A stretch of 36,738 nt of DNA, from positions 1 through 36,738 of the forward strand of contig CALHZT010000257.1 of the NCBI GenBank assembly GCA_938040995.1, read 5' to 3'. Below the pieces are notes generated by a model. The model saw only the letters and a program-made list of their open reading frames with translations. It was not told the DNA's origin and ran no database searches. Of the stretch, positions 1 to 7,813 are shown one piece after another (the stretch's first letter is position 1; each line of letters begins with the position of its first letter). The stretch is from an uncultured Pirellulaceae bacterium (lineage in GTDB: Bacteria > Planctomycetota > Planctomycetia > Pirellulales > Pirellulaceae). Position numbers and translations under genes: made by a program.

Positions 1-206
1 GATCTTCCTCCGTCTTTCCCGCGCAGGCGGGAATCCATTGAATCGGATTGGCTTTTTGATGAAGGGAAAGACATTGAGCGTTCATACGCTTCGAGTGGGT
101 CCCCGCGTTCGCGGGGAAGACGGCCATAGGCCGTCAATTGAGATTACACTCGACGGAATCAGTGTCGTCATGAACGGAGATTCGACACTAACTGATCGAA
201 CGATCC
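1..206 (+). repeat. MITE-like element, family A, copy 1 (left end outside window)
   Basis: The sequence matches the complete copy at 12505-12711 over nearly its whole length, apart from a roughly 22-bp extra stretch near 151-172. The right terminus TCGAACGATCC (196-206) is the exact reverse complement of the left terminus of the other copy. The following bases TTA (207-209) match the TTA target duplication seen there and are also the TAA stop codon of rnc on the minus strand. Inside are complementary GC-rich arms (around 10-40 and 100-125) able to form a long hairpin. About 24 bp of the left end lie off the window. No coding capacity was seen. Confidence 0.75.
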
Positions 207-917
207 TTAGCTGCTTTTGTTAAGCTTCGCCAGCGCGAGTTCTGCTGCGTTCTGCTCCGCTTCTTTTTTGCTGCGCCCCCAAGCCGGATCGAAGACCATG
301 TCTCCTATTCGAGCTGCAACCCGGAACGTTTTGTTATGATCCGGTCCCGACTCTTCCACGAGAAAGTAAGTCGGCGTCTTTGAGTATTCGCGCTGAGCAA
401 GGTGTTGCAGGTCGGACTTATAATTCTCGCCGGCATTTCCCTCGGCAACCGGTGCGATGCGTGGTTCGAAGTGTGTGCCGATGAATCTCCGCGCCTCTTC
501 CATCCCGCCATCAATGTAAATCGCGGCAATCAGCGACTCGACCACATCGGCCAGTAGCGACGGAGGCACCGACGGGCTGTTGGTCATTCCTTTGCCGAGA
601 AAAAGGAATTTCTGCAGTCCCAATTCCTTGCTCAGATCGGCGCAAGTCGCCCTGCTAACGACAACGGATTTGATTCTTGTCAGTTCGCCTTCGAGGATAT
701 CTTCATACTTGTTAAATAGTGTTTCACAAACGATCATCCCAAGGATCGCATCACCCAGAAACTCCAGTCGCTCATTCGACCGCAGGCGAGTTGAGGCTCC
801 CGACGCGTGCGTTAACGCACTCAACAGGAGCGTACGATCTGAAAAGGAGTAGTCGATGCACTCTTCGCACTGAGCAAGAAGCTCTTCCACGTGCGGATCA
901 AATGAAGCTTTAACCAT
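207..917 (-). CDS. rnc: Ribonuclease III
   Basis: Endoribonuclease that cleaves double-stranded RNA, including rRNA precursors, in the cytoplasm. The RNase III signature NERLEFLGD is at residues 48-56, with the downstream acidic catalytic residues of the family. A C-terminal double-stranded-RNA-binding domain covers about residues 165-234 (from NYKSDLQHLAQ to the KKEAEQNAAELALAKL helix). The length of 236 aa is typical. The frame remains open to a TTG at 947, but the ATG at 917 gives the usual N-terminus and has a weak GGGAA upstream. The gene is divergent from the htrA-like gene. Its TAA stop coincides with the TTA target site of the family A repeat, so that insertion may have reset the 3' end or left the protein unchanged. 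Confidence 0.93.
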   Translation of the reverse strand: MVKASFDPHVEELLAQCEECIDYSFSDRTLLLSALTHASGASTRLRSNERLEFLGDAILGMIVCETLFNKYEDILEGELTRIKSVVVSRATCADLSKELGLQKFLFLGKGMTNSPSVPPSLLADVVESLIAAIYIDGGMEEARRFIGTHFEPRIAPVAEGNAGENYKSDLQHLAQREYSKTPTYFLVEESGPDHNKTFRVAARIGDMVFDPAWGRSKKEAEQNAAELALAKLNKSS

Positions 918-1297
918 AGAATTCCCGGCACCAACATCACGAAACAAGAGTCGTCATGTTAAAATTTGCGTCAAACCGATTCGCGGGTTGGCCGGGACGG
1001 TCTTCGGATACCGTTTACAGTCCTGAACAACCACAGCCGCGATCGTCAAAATCAACTTGTATAATACAGCGTAGACTGGCCAAAAATCGTTGTCAAACGA
1101 ATGACACGGATTCAAATACTGCGGCAAGCCCCAGGGTAGCCTCCGGCGCAAGTCTGCAAGAAAGCCACTTCTCTGTGGTGGACACCCAAAACCCCGCAAT
1201 CCGCGCGACCGTTCTGACCAACACCCAAAAAGCACAAATGCCCGCTTCGGTTTCTTACCGACCGATATAATCGGTGGACGCATCCCGATAGCGGAAA
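918..1297. other. Divergent intergenic region between rnc and the htrA-like gene
   Basis: This 380-bp stretch has no credible gene. Short open frames on both strands have no ribosome-binding site and no family resemblance. It should hold the promoters of both divergent genes. The only consensus-like -10 hexamer noticed is TATAAT at 1060-1065 on the plus strand, without a clear -35 box, so promoter assignment is weak. Confidence 0.4.
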
Positions 1298-2512
1298 ATG
1301 GCCCGCATTTTTTCGAATCAAAAGGAGACACCATTGAGCTACTCGCAGGCGATCGCCGCTCCAATTGCCCTGCTGATCTTTGTAGCAATGGCGGGCCTAC
1401 CAGCCAGTTACTCGGTCGCGCAAGCTCCACTGGATGAAAGCGTGGAAGCGGCAGAGGACACATTGGAATTTGAGAAGAATCCCGATTCCAGCGAGGAAGA
1501 TCAGGCTTCCGAGGATGACGAAGCGTTAGCCAAAGTCGCTATCAACCAGGCCAAGGCGTTATCCATGGCGTTTCGCCAGGCCGCCAGGACGGCTGGACCT
1601 TCCGTGGTCACCATCGTGACACAAGTCGACAAGTACACTTCTTACTCGGATGGCATCAACGCCCCTTACGAGAGGCTTGTCCCGGAAGATACGAGTATTG
1701 GTTCCGGGCTGATCATTCACAAATCCGGTATCGTGCTTACCAACAGTCATGTTCTGGAGGACGCCGACCGCGTTATCGTGCGTACTGCTGACGGTCGTGA
1801 ATTTCAGACATTCGATATTCGCCGCGACAAGAAAAGTGACGTCGCCATCCTCCGAGTCAAAGATCCTCCGAAACTCAAACCGGCGATCCTTGGCAATTCG
1901 GACCAGGTCGCTGTTGGAGACTGGGTAATTGCGATTGGCAATCCGTTCGAATTCGACACCACGGTCAGTGCGGGAATTATCAGTGGCAAGAATCGGCTGC
2001 TGGACAAGATTCAGCGCGGGAAGCTTTTGCAGACTGACGCGGCGATCAATCCCGGCAACTCCGGCGGCCCTTTGGTCAACCTTGAGGGCAAAGTCATCGG
2101 GATCAACACGGCCATTGCGAGTAGCAGCGGTGGCTATCAAGGCGTGGGGTTCGCCATTCCCATCAACAATGCGCGTTGGGTCGTCAATCAGCTTGCGAAG
2201 CACGGAGTCGTTCGACGCGGCTACCTCGGTGTGACTTGCAAACCATTCACGCCGGCAGATGCGGCCAAAGCCAGTTTTTCGTCCGTCGCTGGTGTTCTTG
2301 TAACGGCAGTCAGACCGGCGACTCCCGCCGAACGCGGTGGAATTCGATTGAACGATGTGATCGTCGAGTTTGCCGGTATGAGAATTCGTGACCAACGCGA
2401 CTTGCAAAGCGTCGTTGAAAAAAAGCCCGTTGGATCGACTCAGACTGTCAAGATCGTTCGCAATGGTCAGACGGAGCGGTTGAACATTGTGGTTGACCAG
2501 CTTCGCAATTAA
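1298..2512 (+). CDS. HtrA/DegP-like serine protease with one PDZ domain
   Basis: Periplasmic S1C serine protease, the family that degrades or refolds misfolded envelope proteins. Counting from the ATG at 1298, a hydrophobic signal segment is at about 18-42, then an acidic linker (45-78). The trypsin-like domain has the catalytic triad His151 (TNSHV), Asp181 (KKSDVAIL) and Ser255 (NPGNSGGP). A single PDZ domain follows at about 308-400. At 404 aa it is a one-PDZ (DegS-like) layout rather than two-PDZ DegP. The start is uncertain: an in-frame TTG at 1334 has a strong AAAGGAG six bases upstream, whereas the ATG at 1298 has no clear Shine-Dalgarno but supplies the positive residues expected before a signal helix. 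It is transcribed alone. Confidence 0.9.
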   Translation: MARIFSNQKETPLSYSQAIAAPIALLIFVAMAGLPASYSVAQAPLDESVEAAEDTLEFEKNPDSSEEDQASEDDEALAKVAINQAKALSMAFRQAARTAGPSVVTIVTQVDKYTSYSDGINAPYERLVPEDTSIGSGLIIHKSGIVLTNSHVLEDADRVIVRTADGREFQTFDIRRDKKSDVAILRVKDPPKLKPAILGNSDQVAVGDWVIAIGNPFEFDTTVSAGIISGKNRLLDKIQRGKLLQTDAAINPGNSGGPLVNLEGKVIGINTAIASSSGGYQGVGFAIPINNARWVVNQLAKHGVVRRGYLGVTCKPFTPADAAKASFSSVAGVLVTAVRPATPAERGGIRLNDVIVEFAGMRIRDQRDLQSVVEKKPVGSTQTVKIVRNGQTERLNIVVDQLRN

Positions 2513-2587
2513 GCGAATTCGGTTGCGGTTTGCGTCTTTGAGGCGATTTCGTCACACTTTAGCGTCGCGTTGTACGCTGTCTTTCGA

Positions 2588-2724
2588 GTAACCGTTCACG
2601 GACATTGATGTTTCCAGTGGTTCGAGAGGGTCAGGCACAGATTTCCGGCGTTTGTCCGCAAAACGAAATAAGTTAGTTTACCGCCGAAAAATTGAGCCAG
2701 CCCCTTGCCCGCGTGAACGGTTAC
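2588..2724 (+). repeat. 137-bp palindromic repeat, family B, copy 1
   Basis: Begins GTAACCGTTCACG and ends with its exact inverse CGTGAACGGTTAC. The interior is a long imperfect inverted repeat around a GC-rich centre. The immediate flanks TCTTTCGA and CTTTTCGA agree at 6 of 8 positions, suggesting a target duplication. It ends 42 bp before the DUF1559 start codon at 2767. The same 137-bp length recurs at 18909 and 19852, and a fourth, interrupted copy is at 12449. Confidence 0.8.
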
Positions 2725-2766
2725 CTTTTCGATTACTTGCATTGGTCAGTTCAGAAGGAACTCAGC

Positions 2767-3600
2767 ATGGCAATTCAGTTTTCCTGTCCTCACTGTCAGG
2801 TCGTAACATCAGTCGACGAAAAGTACGCAGGAAGCACCGGGCCATGCCGGGAGTGCGGTAAAGTCATTGCGATCCCAGCCGGGGCAGGGCAGGTGACTTT
2901 TCAACCGGCGGAGGCTACCAAGAAAGGGTGCAGTGGGGTTGCTATCGCCCTTGGCGTCGTTCTCGGCCTCATACTTCTCATCGTGCCAATCCTTATTGCA
3001 TTGTTATTGCCGGCAGTTCAGGCGGCTCGGGAAGCTGCCCGACGCTCGAGTTGCACAAACAACGAGCGACAGATTGCGCTGGCGATGTTGAACTACGAAT
3101 CAGCGAATGGCCATTTTCCGCCAGCCTATTCAACAGACGAGGACGGGAATCCCTTACTGAGCTGGCGAGTCCTCATTCTTCCATACATTGGCGAGCAGTC
3201 GCTGTACAACCAGTTTGATTTGACACAGCCGTGGGACAGCGAGACGAACTTGGCTGCTTCTGCGAACATGCCGATCGCTTATGGATGCCCATCTTCAGCT
3301 TCACCGGGTGCCGGTAATACGAACTACGTTGTCGTCGCCGATGAGGGAACTTTGTTCCCGCCAGGCGGAACTGGCACGAAGATCATGGAAGTTGTTGACG
3401 GGACGTCGAATACGATTTGCATCATCGAGACGAGCACCGGTGTCCCCTGGGCGGCACCAGAGGACATCTCAATCGCCGAGTTGCAGAATCTGACTTCTGA
3501 TCATTCCGGCAACATGACGAACGCAGCCTATGTCGACGGCCACGTACAGTCTCAGCCCAATGTGACTCCATCGCAGGTCATCATCAACGACGGTCAGTAG
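2767..3600 (+). CDS. Zinc-ribbon DUF1559-domain protein
   Basis: DUF1559 (SBP_bac_10-type) proteins form a very large, pilin-like family in planctomycetes; their function is not established. This 277-aa product starts with a zinc-ribbon-like pair of motifs, CPHC (about residues 7-10) and CREC (27-30). One hydrophobic helix (about 57-80) runs into the family hallmark LLPAVQAAREAARR and the NYESANGHFPP segment. The C-terminal YVDGHV motif of the family is present near residue 258. The usual prepilin leader (GFTLVE) is absent, so the helix probably acts as a membrane anchor. The ATG at 2767 has AAGGA about 7 bases upstream. An ATG-less extension into the upstream repeat was rejected. It is a paralogue of the broken gene at 19090. 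Confidence 0.85.
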   Translation: MAIQFSCPHCQVVTSVDEKYAGSTGPCRECGKVIAIPAGAGQVTFQPAEATKKGCSGVAIALGVVLGLILLIVPILIALLLPAVQAAREAARRSSCTNNERQIALAMLNYESANGHFPPAYSTDEDGNPLLSWRVLILPYIGEQSLYNQFDLTQPWDSETNLAASANMPIAYGCPSSASPGAGNTNYVVVADEGTLFPPGGTGTKIMEVVDGTSNTICIIETSTGVPWAAPEDISIAELQNLTSDHSGNMTNAAYVDGHVQSQPNVTPSQVIINDGQ

Positions 3601-3883
3601 AGATGCTGGGCGTTTTGGGCGTTGATTAATGGAACCCAAATGCTCGCCAAGGCTGATCGCCGGTCCCTGCCGGGTTACCATGTCTGGCTCTGGCAGGCGT
3701 TGGGCAGATTGTCCCTGGCAACTGCCAACGTGCGCGAACAAGATATTCCCGTAAGTGTCGAGCATCGGTATACGGCCCTTGGGTGATTTCTTATCATTTA
3801 CCGCTCGTTGATGCGCCTTATTTTATCAGTCGGGATTGCCCCGCAAGTTTCTGTTGCTGCCCTTGCAAGTCGGGGAAATTGTC

Positions 3884-5245
3884 ATGGTCAATCCGCTTTA
3901 CCTGCCAGAACTGCGCGAGATGATCGCGGAGAATAACGCGGACCAACTTCGTGAGTTTTGCGAAGCGTTGCATCCGGCGCGAACCGCTGACTTTATGGAG
4001 GGGCTCGATCCGCAGGAAGCGTGGTTGGTGCTGTCCCATACGGACGAGCAGAATCGAGTCGCGATTTTCAACTATTTCGATCCGACTTTGCAGGTACGCA
4101 TGATCGAGACCCTGGAGCGGAAAGAGGTTGCTGGCCTGATCTCCGAATTGGCTCCTGACGATCGAGTCGACTTGCTGAACGACGTGGACGAAGCCGTTGT
4201 TGAGGAATTGCTTCCGCTGCTTCCGACGGAAGAGCGACGGGACATTTTGCATCTTAGTTCGTACCCCGAGGGTACCGCTGGCGCCGTGATGACGACGGAC
4301 GTCGCCAAGCTTGCCGAGTCGCTGACGGTTCGTGAAGCCATCGAGCAGTTGCAACAACAATCGGCGGAACTCGAAACAATCTACTACTTGTACGTCGTTG
4401 ACGAGCAGGACCACCTTCGCGGCCTGGTTTCGGCTCGTCAGATTCTCTCAGCGATTCGCCGACCGGAAACGCGACTGAATGAGATCATGGAAACGGGCCT
4501 GGTAACGGCTGAAGTCGACGATGATCAGGAAGAAGTCGCGCAAAAGGTGGCTCGCTACGATTTGCTGGCGATTCCAGTCGTCGATCTTGAGCGGAAGATG
4601 CTCGGCATCATTACGTACGATGATGTCATTGACGTGATGGTGGAAGAAGCCACCGAAGACGCCTATCGAAGTGCCGCGGTGGAACCGCTCGAGGACAGCT
4701 ACCTCGCGACTTCGGTGATGACGCTGGTGTGGAAACGTGGAGTCTGGCTGATCGTACTTTTCGTTGCCGCACTCGCCACCGCTTATGTGTTGGCTCACTA
4801 CGAAACGTATCTCGAACGACCTGGATGGCAGTGGCTGATCTGGTTCATTCCGCTGGTGATTTCGAGCGGCGGCAACGCGGGGAATCAGTCGGCGACGTTG
4901 GTGATCAAGGCGCTAACCAACGAGGAGATTGAAACGCATGACTGGCTGCGAGTCGTAAGACGGGAAGTGCTTACCAGCCTCGTGCTTGGGATTTTCCTGG
5001 GGCTTTGCGGCCTGTTGGCTGGACTGGCGATGACTCCCGAAGCCAGAACGATTGGCGGCATGTGGGTACTTCCCACTACGATCATTTCGGTCGTCATGGT
5101 GGGCAGCATCGTCGGGTCGGTGTTGCCGCTTGCTTTTGAAAAGATCGGCCTCGATCCCGCATTGATGAGCAACCCGTTTGTGGCGGGGATCATCGATATC
5201 GTCGGGATCGTGATCTTCCTGAATGTGGCGTGGGTGCTGCTTTAG
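3884..5245 (+). CDS. mgtE: MgtE-type magnesium transporter
   Basis: Mg2+ channel/transporter of the inner membrane, gated by cytosolic Mg2+. The N-terminal superhelical MgtE_N domain covers about residues 1-125 (helical repeats such as ELAPDDRVDLLNDVDE). A pair of CBS domains follows (about 130-255; AVMTTDVAKL, TGLVTAEV, YDDVIDVMVEEATEDAY). The C-terminal membrane domain has about five helices, including the conserved SSGGNAGNQSAT stretch near residue 330. It has 453 aa, normal for the family. The ATG at 3884 (MVNPLYLPEL) is preferred over an in-frame start 16 codons upstream because family members begin here and GGGGA lies about 7 bases before it. It is monocistronic. Confidence 0.92.
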   Translation: MVNPLYLPELREMIAENNADQLREFCEALHPARTADFMEGLDPQEAWLVLSHTDEQNRVAIFNYFDPTLQVRMIETLERKEVAGLISELAPDDRVDLLNDVDEAVVEELLPLLPTEERRDILHLSSYPEGTAGAVMTTDVAKLAESLTVREAIEQLQQQSAELETIYYLYVVDEQDHLRGLVSARQILSAIRRPETRLNEIMETGLVTAEVDDDQEEVAQKVARYDLLAIPVVDLERKMLGIITYDDVIDVMVEEATEDAYRSAAVEPLEDSYLATSVMTLVWKRGVWLIVLFVAALATAYVLAHYETYLERPGWQWLIWFIPLVISSGGNAGNQSATLVIKALTNEEIETHDWLRVVRREVLTSLVLGIFLGLCGLLAGLAMTPEARTIGGMWVLPTTIISVVMVGSIVGSVLPLAFEKIGLDPALMSNPFVAGIIDIVGIVIFLNVAWVLL

Positions 5246-5317
5246 AGCGTTTCACAATCCCGTAGCATGGAATTCCGATCGTTTCCGATCGCTTTCAGTG
5301 TTCGCGTCCATTCACTT

Positions 5318-5387
5318 TTCTCGTTTCCTGGTCCGTGCATGTTTCTGACGGACGTGGTGAACCGCGAAAGACGCGAAAGAAACGAAA
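5318..5387. repeat. Dispersed repeat, family C, copy 1
   Basis: A roughly 70-bp intergenic sequence that recurs at 12941-13016 with few differences. The shared core includes TCGTTTCCTGG, GTGCATGTTTCTG and the run ACCGCGAAAGACGCGAAAGA. Just upstream (5299-5313) is one copy of the 10-bp motif that is expanded in tandem in the second copy. It lies between mgtE and the convergent small gene. No coding signal was seen. Confidence 0.65.
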
Positions 5388-5456
5388 TATGTTACGATTT
5401 TGCCTCTACAAAACGGTGTAGCGAGAGCAGGGTAGTTTGGCTGCAGGTCGCTTTTC

Positions 5457-5792
5457 TTAAGCTTCGATCTCGGATTGCCCGAGATAGAGTTGCAATACCT
5501 GACTTTGAACTTTGATCGCACGCACAAGGATCCAGATTTGATCCTTTGAGAACTTTGCCGGATCTGACGCAGCAAGCTCTTCGAGCTCTTGAGTCATCGC
5601 GGCATGCTGGTCCGTTGCGAATTGATGTCGCAACACGGCTTCGCGGCAAGCCTGCTCCAGCCGATCTTCATCAACCAACTCGTCGGCATTATCCGTCGAG
5701 TTAAGCAGCACGAGGCAAAGCCTCGCGATATCGGTAGTCTCGCACTTTGGGTGTCGCTCTTTGAGAGCTGTCGCCAATTCCTGAACGTTCAT
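5457..5792 (-). CDS. Small protein of unknown function
   Basis: I do not recognise this 111-aa protein. It is predicted to be soluble, acidic and largely helical. An N-terminal MNVQELATALKERHP helix is followed by a Glu/Ala/Gln-rich middle and an amphipathic C-terminal helix ending LYLGQSEIEA. There is no signal peptide, membrane segment or cysteine motif. The ATG at 5792 was chosen although the frame stays open for 23 more codons; both starts have poor ribosome-binding sites (a weak GTAGAG). It lies 150 bp downstream of the glycosyltransferase on the same strand and may be the last gene of that transcription unit. Confidence 0.6.
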   Translation of the reverse strand: MNVQELATALKERHPKCETTDIARLCLVLLNSTDNADELVDEDRLEQACREAVLRHQFATDQHAAMTQELEELAASDPAKFSKDQIWILVRAIKVQSQVLQLYLGQSEIEA

Positions 5793-5942
5793 CTTGTTGT
5801 TTTTCTCTACTTCGTTACCAACAAGGTCAAACGACAGGGAGACTCGTTTGCCAAGCTTCAACTACGGGCCGTTCCCGCAGACGGAAAACCCTAGCTCGTG
5901 TTGGAACCTGACAGCCAGAAATCGGGGTAGTTTCCTGATCTT

Positions 5943-7094
5943 TCAGGGATGATGCGGAGGAACAACACCCGCGGCGTAGAAGAACTGTTTTGCCAATTCC
6001 AGCCCTCTTTCTTCGACGTTGAAACACTTTTCCGCCCGGCGGCGAGCGGCCCGCCCAAGCAACTTGCGCCGGGGCGGTTCCAAAAGTAGCGGTCGCACGG
6101 CTGAAGCCAGGCGATCTCCCGCCCCCCCGGGTGGCAGCGTAGCCACGACGGATGCCATGGAGTCATCCGGGAAAATCTCTCGCGTTCCACCGACATCCGT
6201 TGCCACGATCGCCAGCCCGGCGGCAGCCGCTTCCAGTAACACTCTTCCGAGCGGTTCTTGTCGAGCCGTGTGAACGAGCAAATCGGCTTGTTGAAGTACC
6301 AGCGGGACGTCGCGTCGCCGGCCAAGAAAATGAACCCGGCCATGCAATTGCGGTACATCTGCAAGTCGCCGAAGGCTGGCTTCATATTCAACGGCCTCCT
6401 GTTTCGTCGAGTGCCTTTCCCCGATTACCAACCAATGACAGCCCGGTATCTCATCCGCCAGGATGGCTGCGCACTCCAGAAACAAATGAGTCGCTTTTCG
6501 CAAGCCAAGCTGCCCGATACTGAGAACGAGGGTACTCTGTTCAGCGATTCCAAGTTCCGACCGAATCGAAGTTATCCCTGCATCGCCACAAAAGGCGCCG
6601 AGATTTACGCCGTTGTACTGGACATGCATTTGCTTTGCGTTCATACCTGCTGCGACGTGAAAATCTTTCACTGCGGCGGAAACACAAAGAATGCGATCAC
6701 AACAGTTGATATCGTCGATCGCTTTTCGACTGAGGCGCAGGATATCGCGAAGATGCCCCACTGAGGGAATGCCCAGCTCTTTCGCGACTGGGCCCATAAT
6801 TCTTGACATCGAAAGGCTGTTCGCGTGAACGAGATCCGGCTGAACCTCATGAAGAACCGTTGCCAGTTGCTGTCGCAACACTTCAAGTGGCAAACGCGTG
6901 CCATCTTCTGCCCGCACTCGAAATGGAATATGCGTTAGCTTTTCAGATTCCAGCCGCGATGCAAGGTCACCCGTTTCCGGCCCAAGACATTCAAGCCGGA
7001 TTCCCAACGCCTGAAGAAACGGCACCATGGAAAAAAAAGAATACTCGCCTCCATTGAGAGACGGGTATTCGAAAAGCACAAGTGCCTGAAGCAA
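5943..7094 (-). CDS. Glycosyltransferase family 4 (GT-B fold)
   Basis: Retaining glycosyltransferase, probably moving a sugar from a nucleotide donor to a glycan or lipid carrier on the cytoplasmic face. The substrate cannot be read from sequence. The N-terminal Rossmann domain has a Gly-rich entry (SLNGGEYSF, residues 12-20) and DLVHANS (87-93). The C-terminal donor domain has LSIGQLGLRK (191-200), the GRRRDVP loop and the conserved E-x7-E pair Glu280/Glu288 in RQEPLGRVLLEA. It has 383 aa. The start is a TTG at 7094 with no good Shine-Dalgarno; a GTG five codons later is possible. It follows the Ser/Gly-rich gene by 20 bp and is probably co-transcribed with it. Confidence 0.85.
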   Translation of the reverse strand: MLQALVLFEYPSLNGGEYSFFSMVPFLQALGIRLECLGPETGDLASRLESEKLTHIPFRVRAEDGTRLPLEVLRQQLATVLHEVQPDLVHANSLSMSRIMGPVAKELGIPSVGHLRDILRLSRKAIDDINCCDRILCVSAAVKDFHVAAGMNAKQMHVQYNGVNLGAFCGDAGITSIRSELGIAEQSTLVLSIGQLGLRKATHLFLECAAILADEIPGCHWLVIGERHSTKQEAVEYEASLRRLADVPQLHGRVHFLGRRRDVPLVLQQADLLVHTARQEPLGRVLLEAAAAGLAIVATDVGGTREIFPDDSMASVVATLPPGGAGDRLASAVRPLLLEPPRRKLLGRAARRRAEKCFNVEERGLELAKQFFYAAGVVPPHHP

Positions 7095-7114
7095 TTTGAC
7101 GATATCCGCAACGA

Positions 7115-7657
7115 CTAGCGATTGGCTGCGTAAGAGCGATAGACATCCTTCGCCGTTGGCGGAGTCAGTTTTGCCGGCCGATTGGCTGCCCGCATCGCAC
7201 GTCGTTGAGCCAGCCTTTCGTCTGAGCGAGCCCGGTTTGACCGTCGCACATTCATGTCGGCTGATTTTTGAATACGTGGATAGCGATAGAACGCGGCATT
7301 CTGCTGAGCCATCGAGCTGCCGTACCCGCTCGTGCCAAACGGAGTCGAAAACGACTCGTTGCCAGATAGCGGGCCGGTTGCGGCTCGCGACTGACTGCTT
7401 CTACGGCCAGCCGAGGAAAACGGGCTGAAGGAATTGTTCACGATCCTCGTGTTCGAAAAGCTGTCACCACCAGAACTGCCGCCGCCAAAACTGTCGCCGC
7501 TAAAGCTTTGACTGGCAGAGCCCGACTGAAACGCTGAACTGGACGACACGAGAGCAGAACCAGGACTCTCACATTGCCCGACTACCGAAGAGGCCAAAGC
7601 CCCTACTACCAAAGCGGCCAGGCCAGCAACGACACCGACTCGATCAATTCTTACCAT
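7115..7657 (-). CDS. Secreted Ser/Gly-rich protein of unknown function
   Basis: A 180-aa protein that I do not recognise. An N-terminal signal peptide (VGVVAGLAALVVGALASSVVGQ, cut about residue 27) leads into a low-complexity Ser/Gly/Phe-rich region (about 33-105). A basic Arg/Ala-rich tail with a RRSNRARSDERLAQRR stretch follows, so it should be exported and probably disordered. The ATG at 7657 has a good GGAG seven bases upstream, so the 45-codon open extension is rejected. It lies 156 bp downstream of dapA and 20 bp upstream of the glycosyltransferase. The basic tail might bind nucleic acid or acidic polysaccharide, but that is a guess. Confidence 0.7.
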   Translation of the reverse strand: MVRIDRVGVVAGLAALVVGALASSVVGQCESPGSALVSSSSAFQSGSASQSFSGDSFGGGSSGGDSFSNTRIVNNSFSPFSSAGRRSSQSRAATGPLSGNESFSTPFGTSGYGSSMAQQNAAFYRYPRIQKSADMNVRRSNRARSDERLAQRRAMRAANRPAKLTPPTAKDVYRSYAANR

Positions 7658-7813
7658 TTCAAACTCCGTTTTCTCTGCTCTGTTCAGGGGACCGTGATTG
7701 TTGCTTGCTTTCGTCGACGGCGAAAAGAACTCGCCCGTGGCAATTATCGACATTCCAGCCACCGGTGCAACAGAAACCGGCTTTTGCCGCATTTATTGGC
7801 ACGAAGACACCGA

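Noticed and set aside
38-223. 61-codon open frame at the left edge
   Set aside because: It lies wholly in the family A element and overlaps the rnc stop; the other A copy does not keep the frame.
956-1270. 104-codon plus-strand frame before the htrA-like gene
   Set aside because: No family resemblance, Ser/Thr/Arg-rich composition typical of non-coding sequence, and no Shine-Dalgarno.
954-1463. 169-codon minus-strand frame overlapping the htrA-like start
   Set aside because: No ribosome-binding site, Pro/Arg/Ser-rich shadow composition, and it overlaps a well-supported gene.
2692-2766. Longer N-terminus for the first DUF1559 protein
   Set aside because: The extra 25 codons start inside the family B repeat and have no ribosome-binding site, while the ATG at 2767 has a good one and begins the zinc ribbon.
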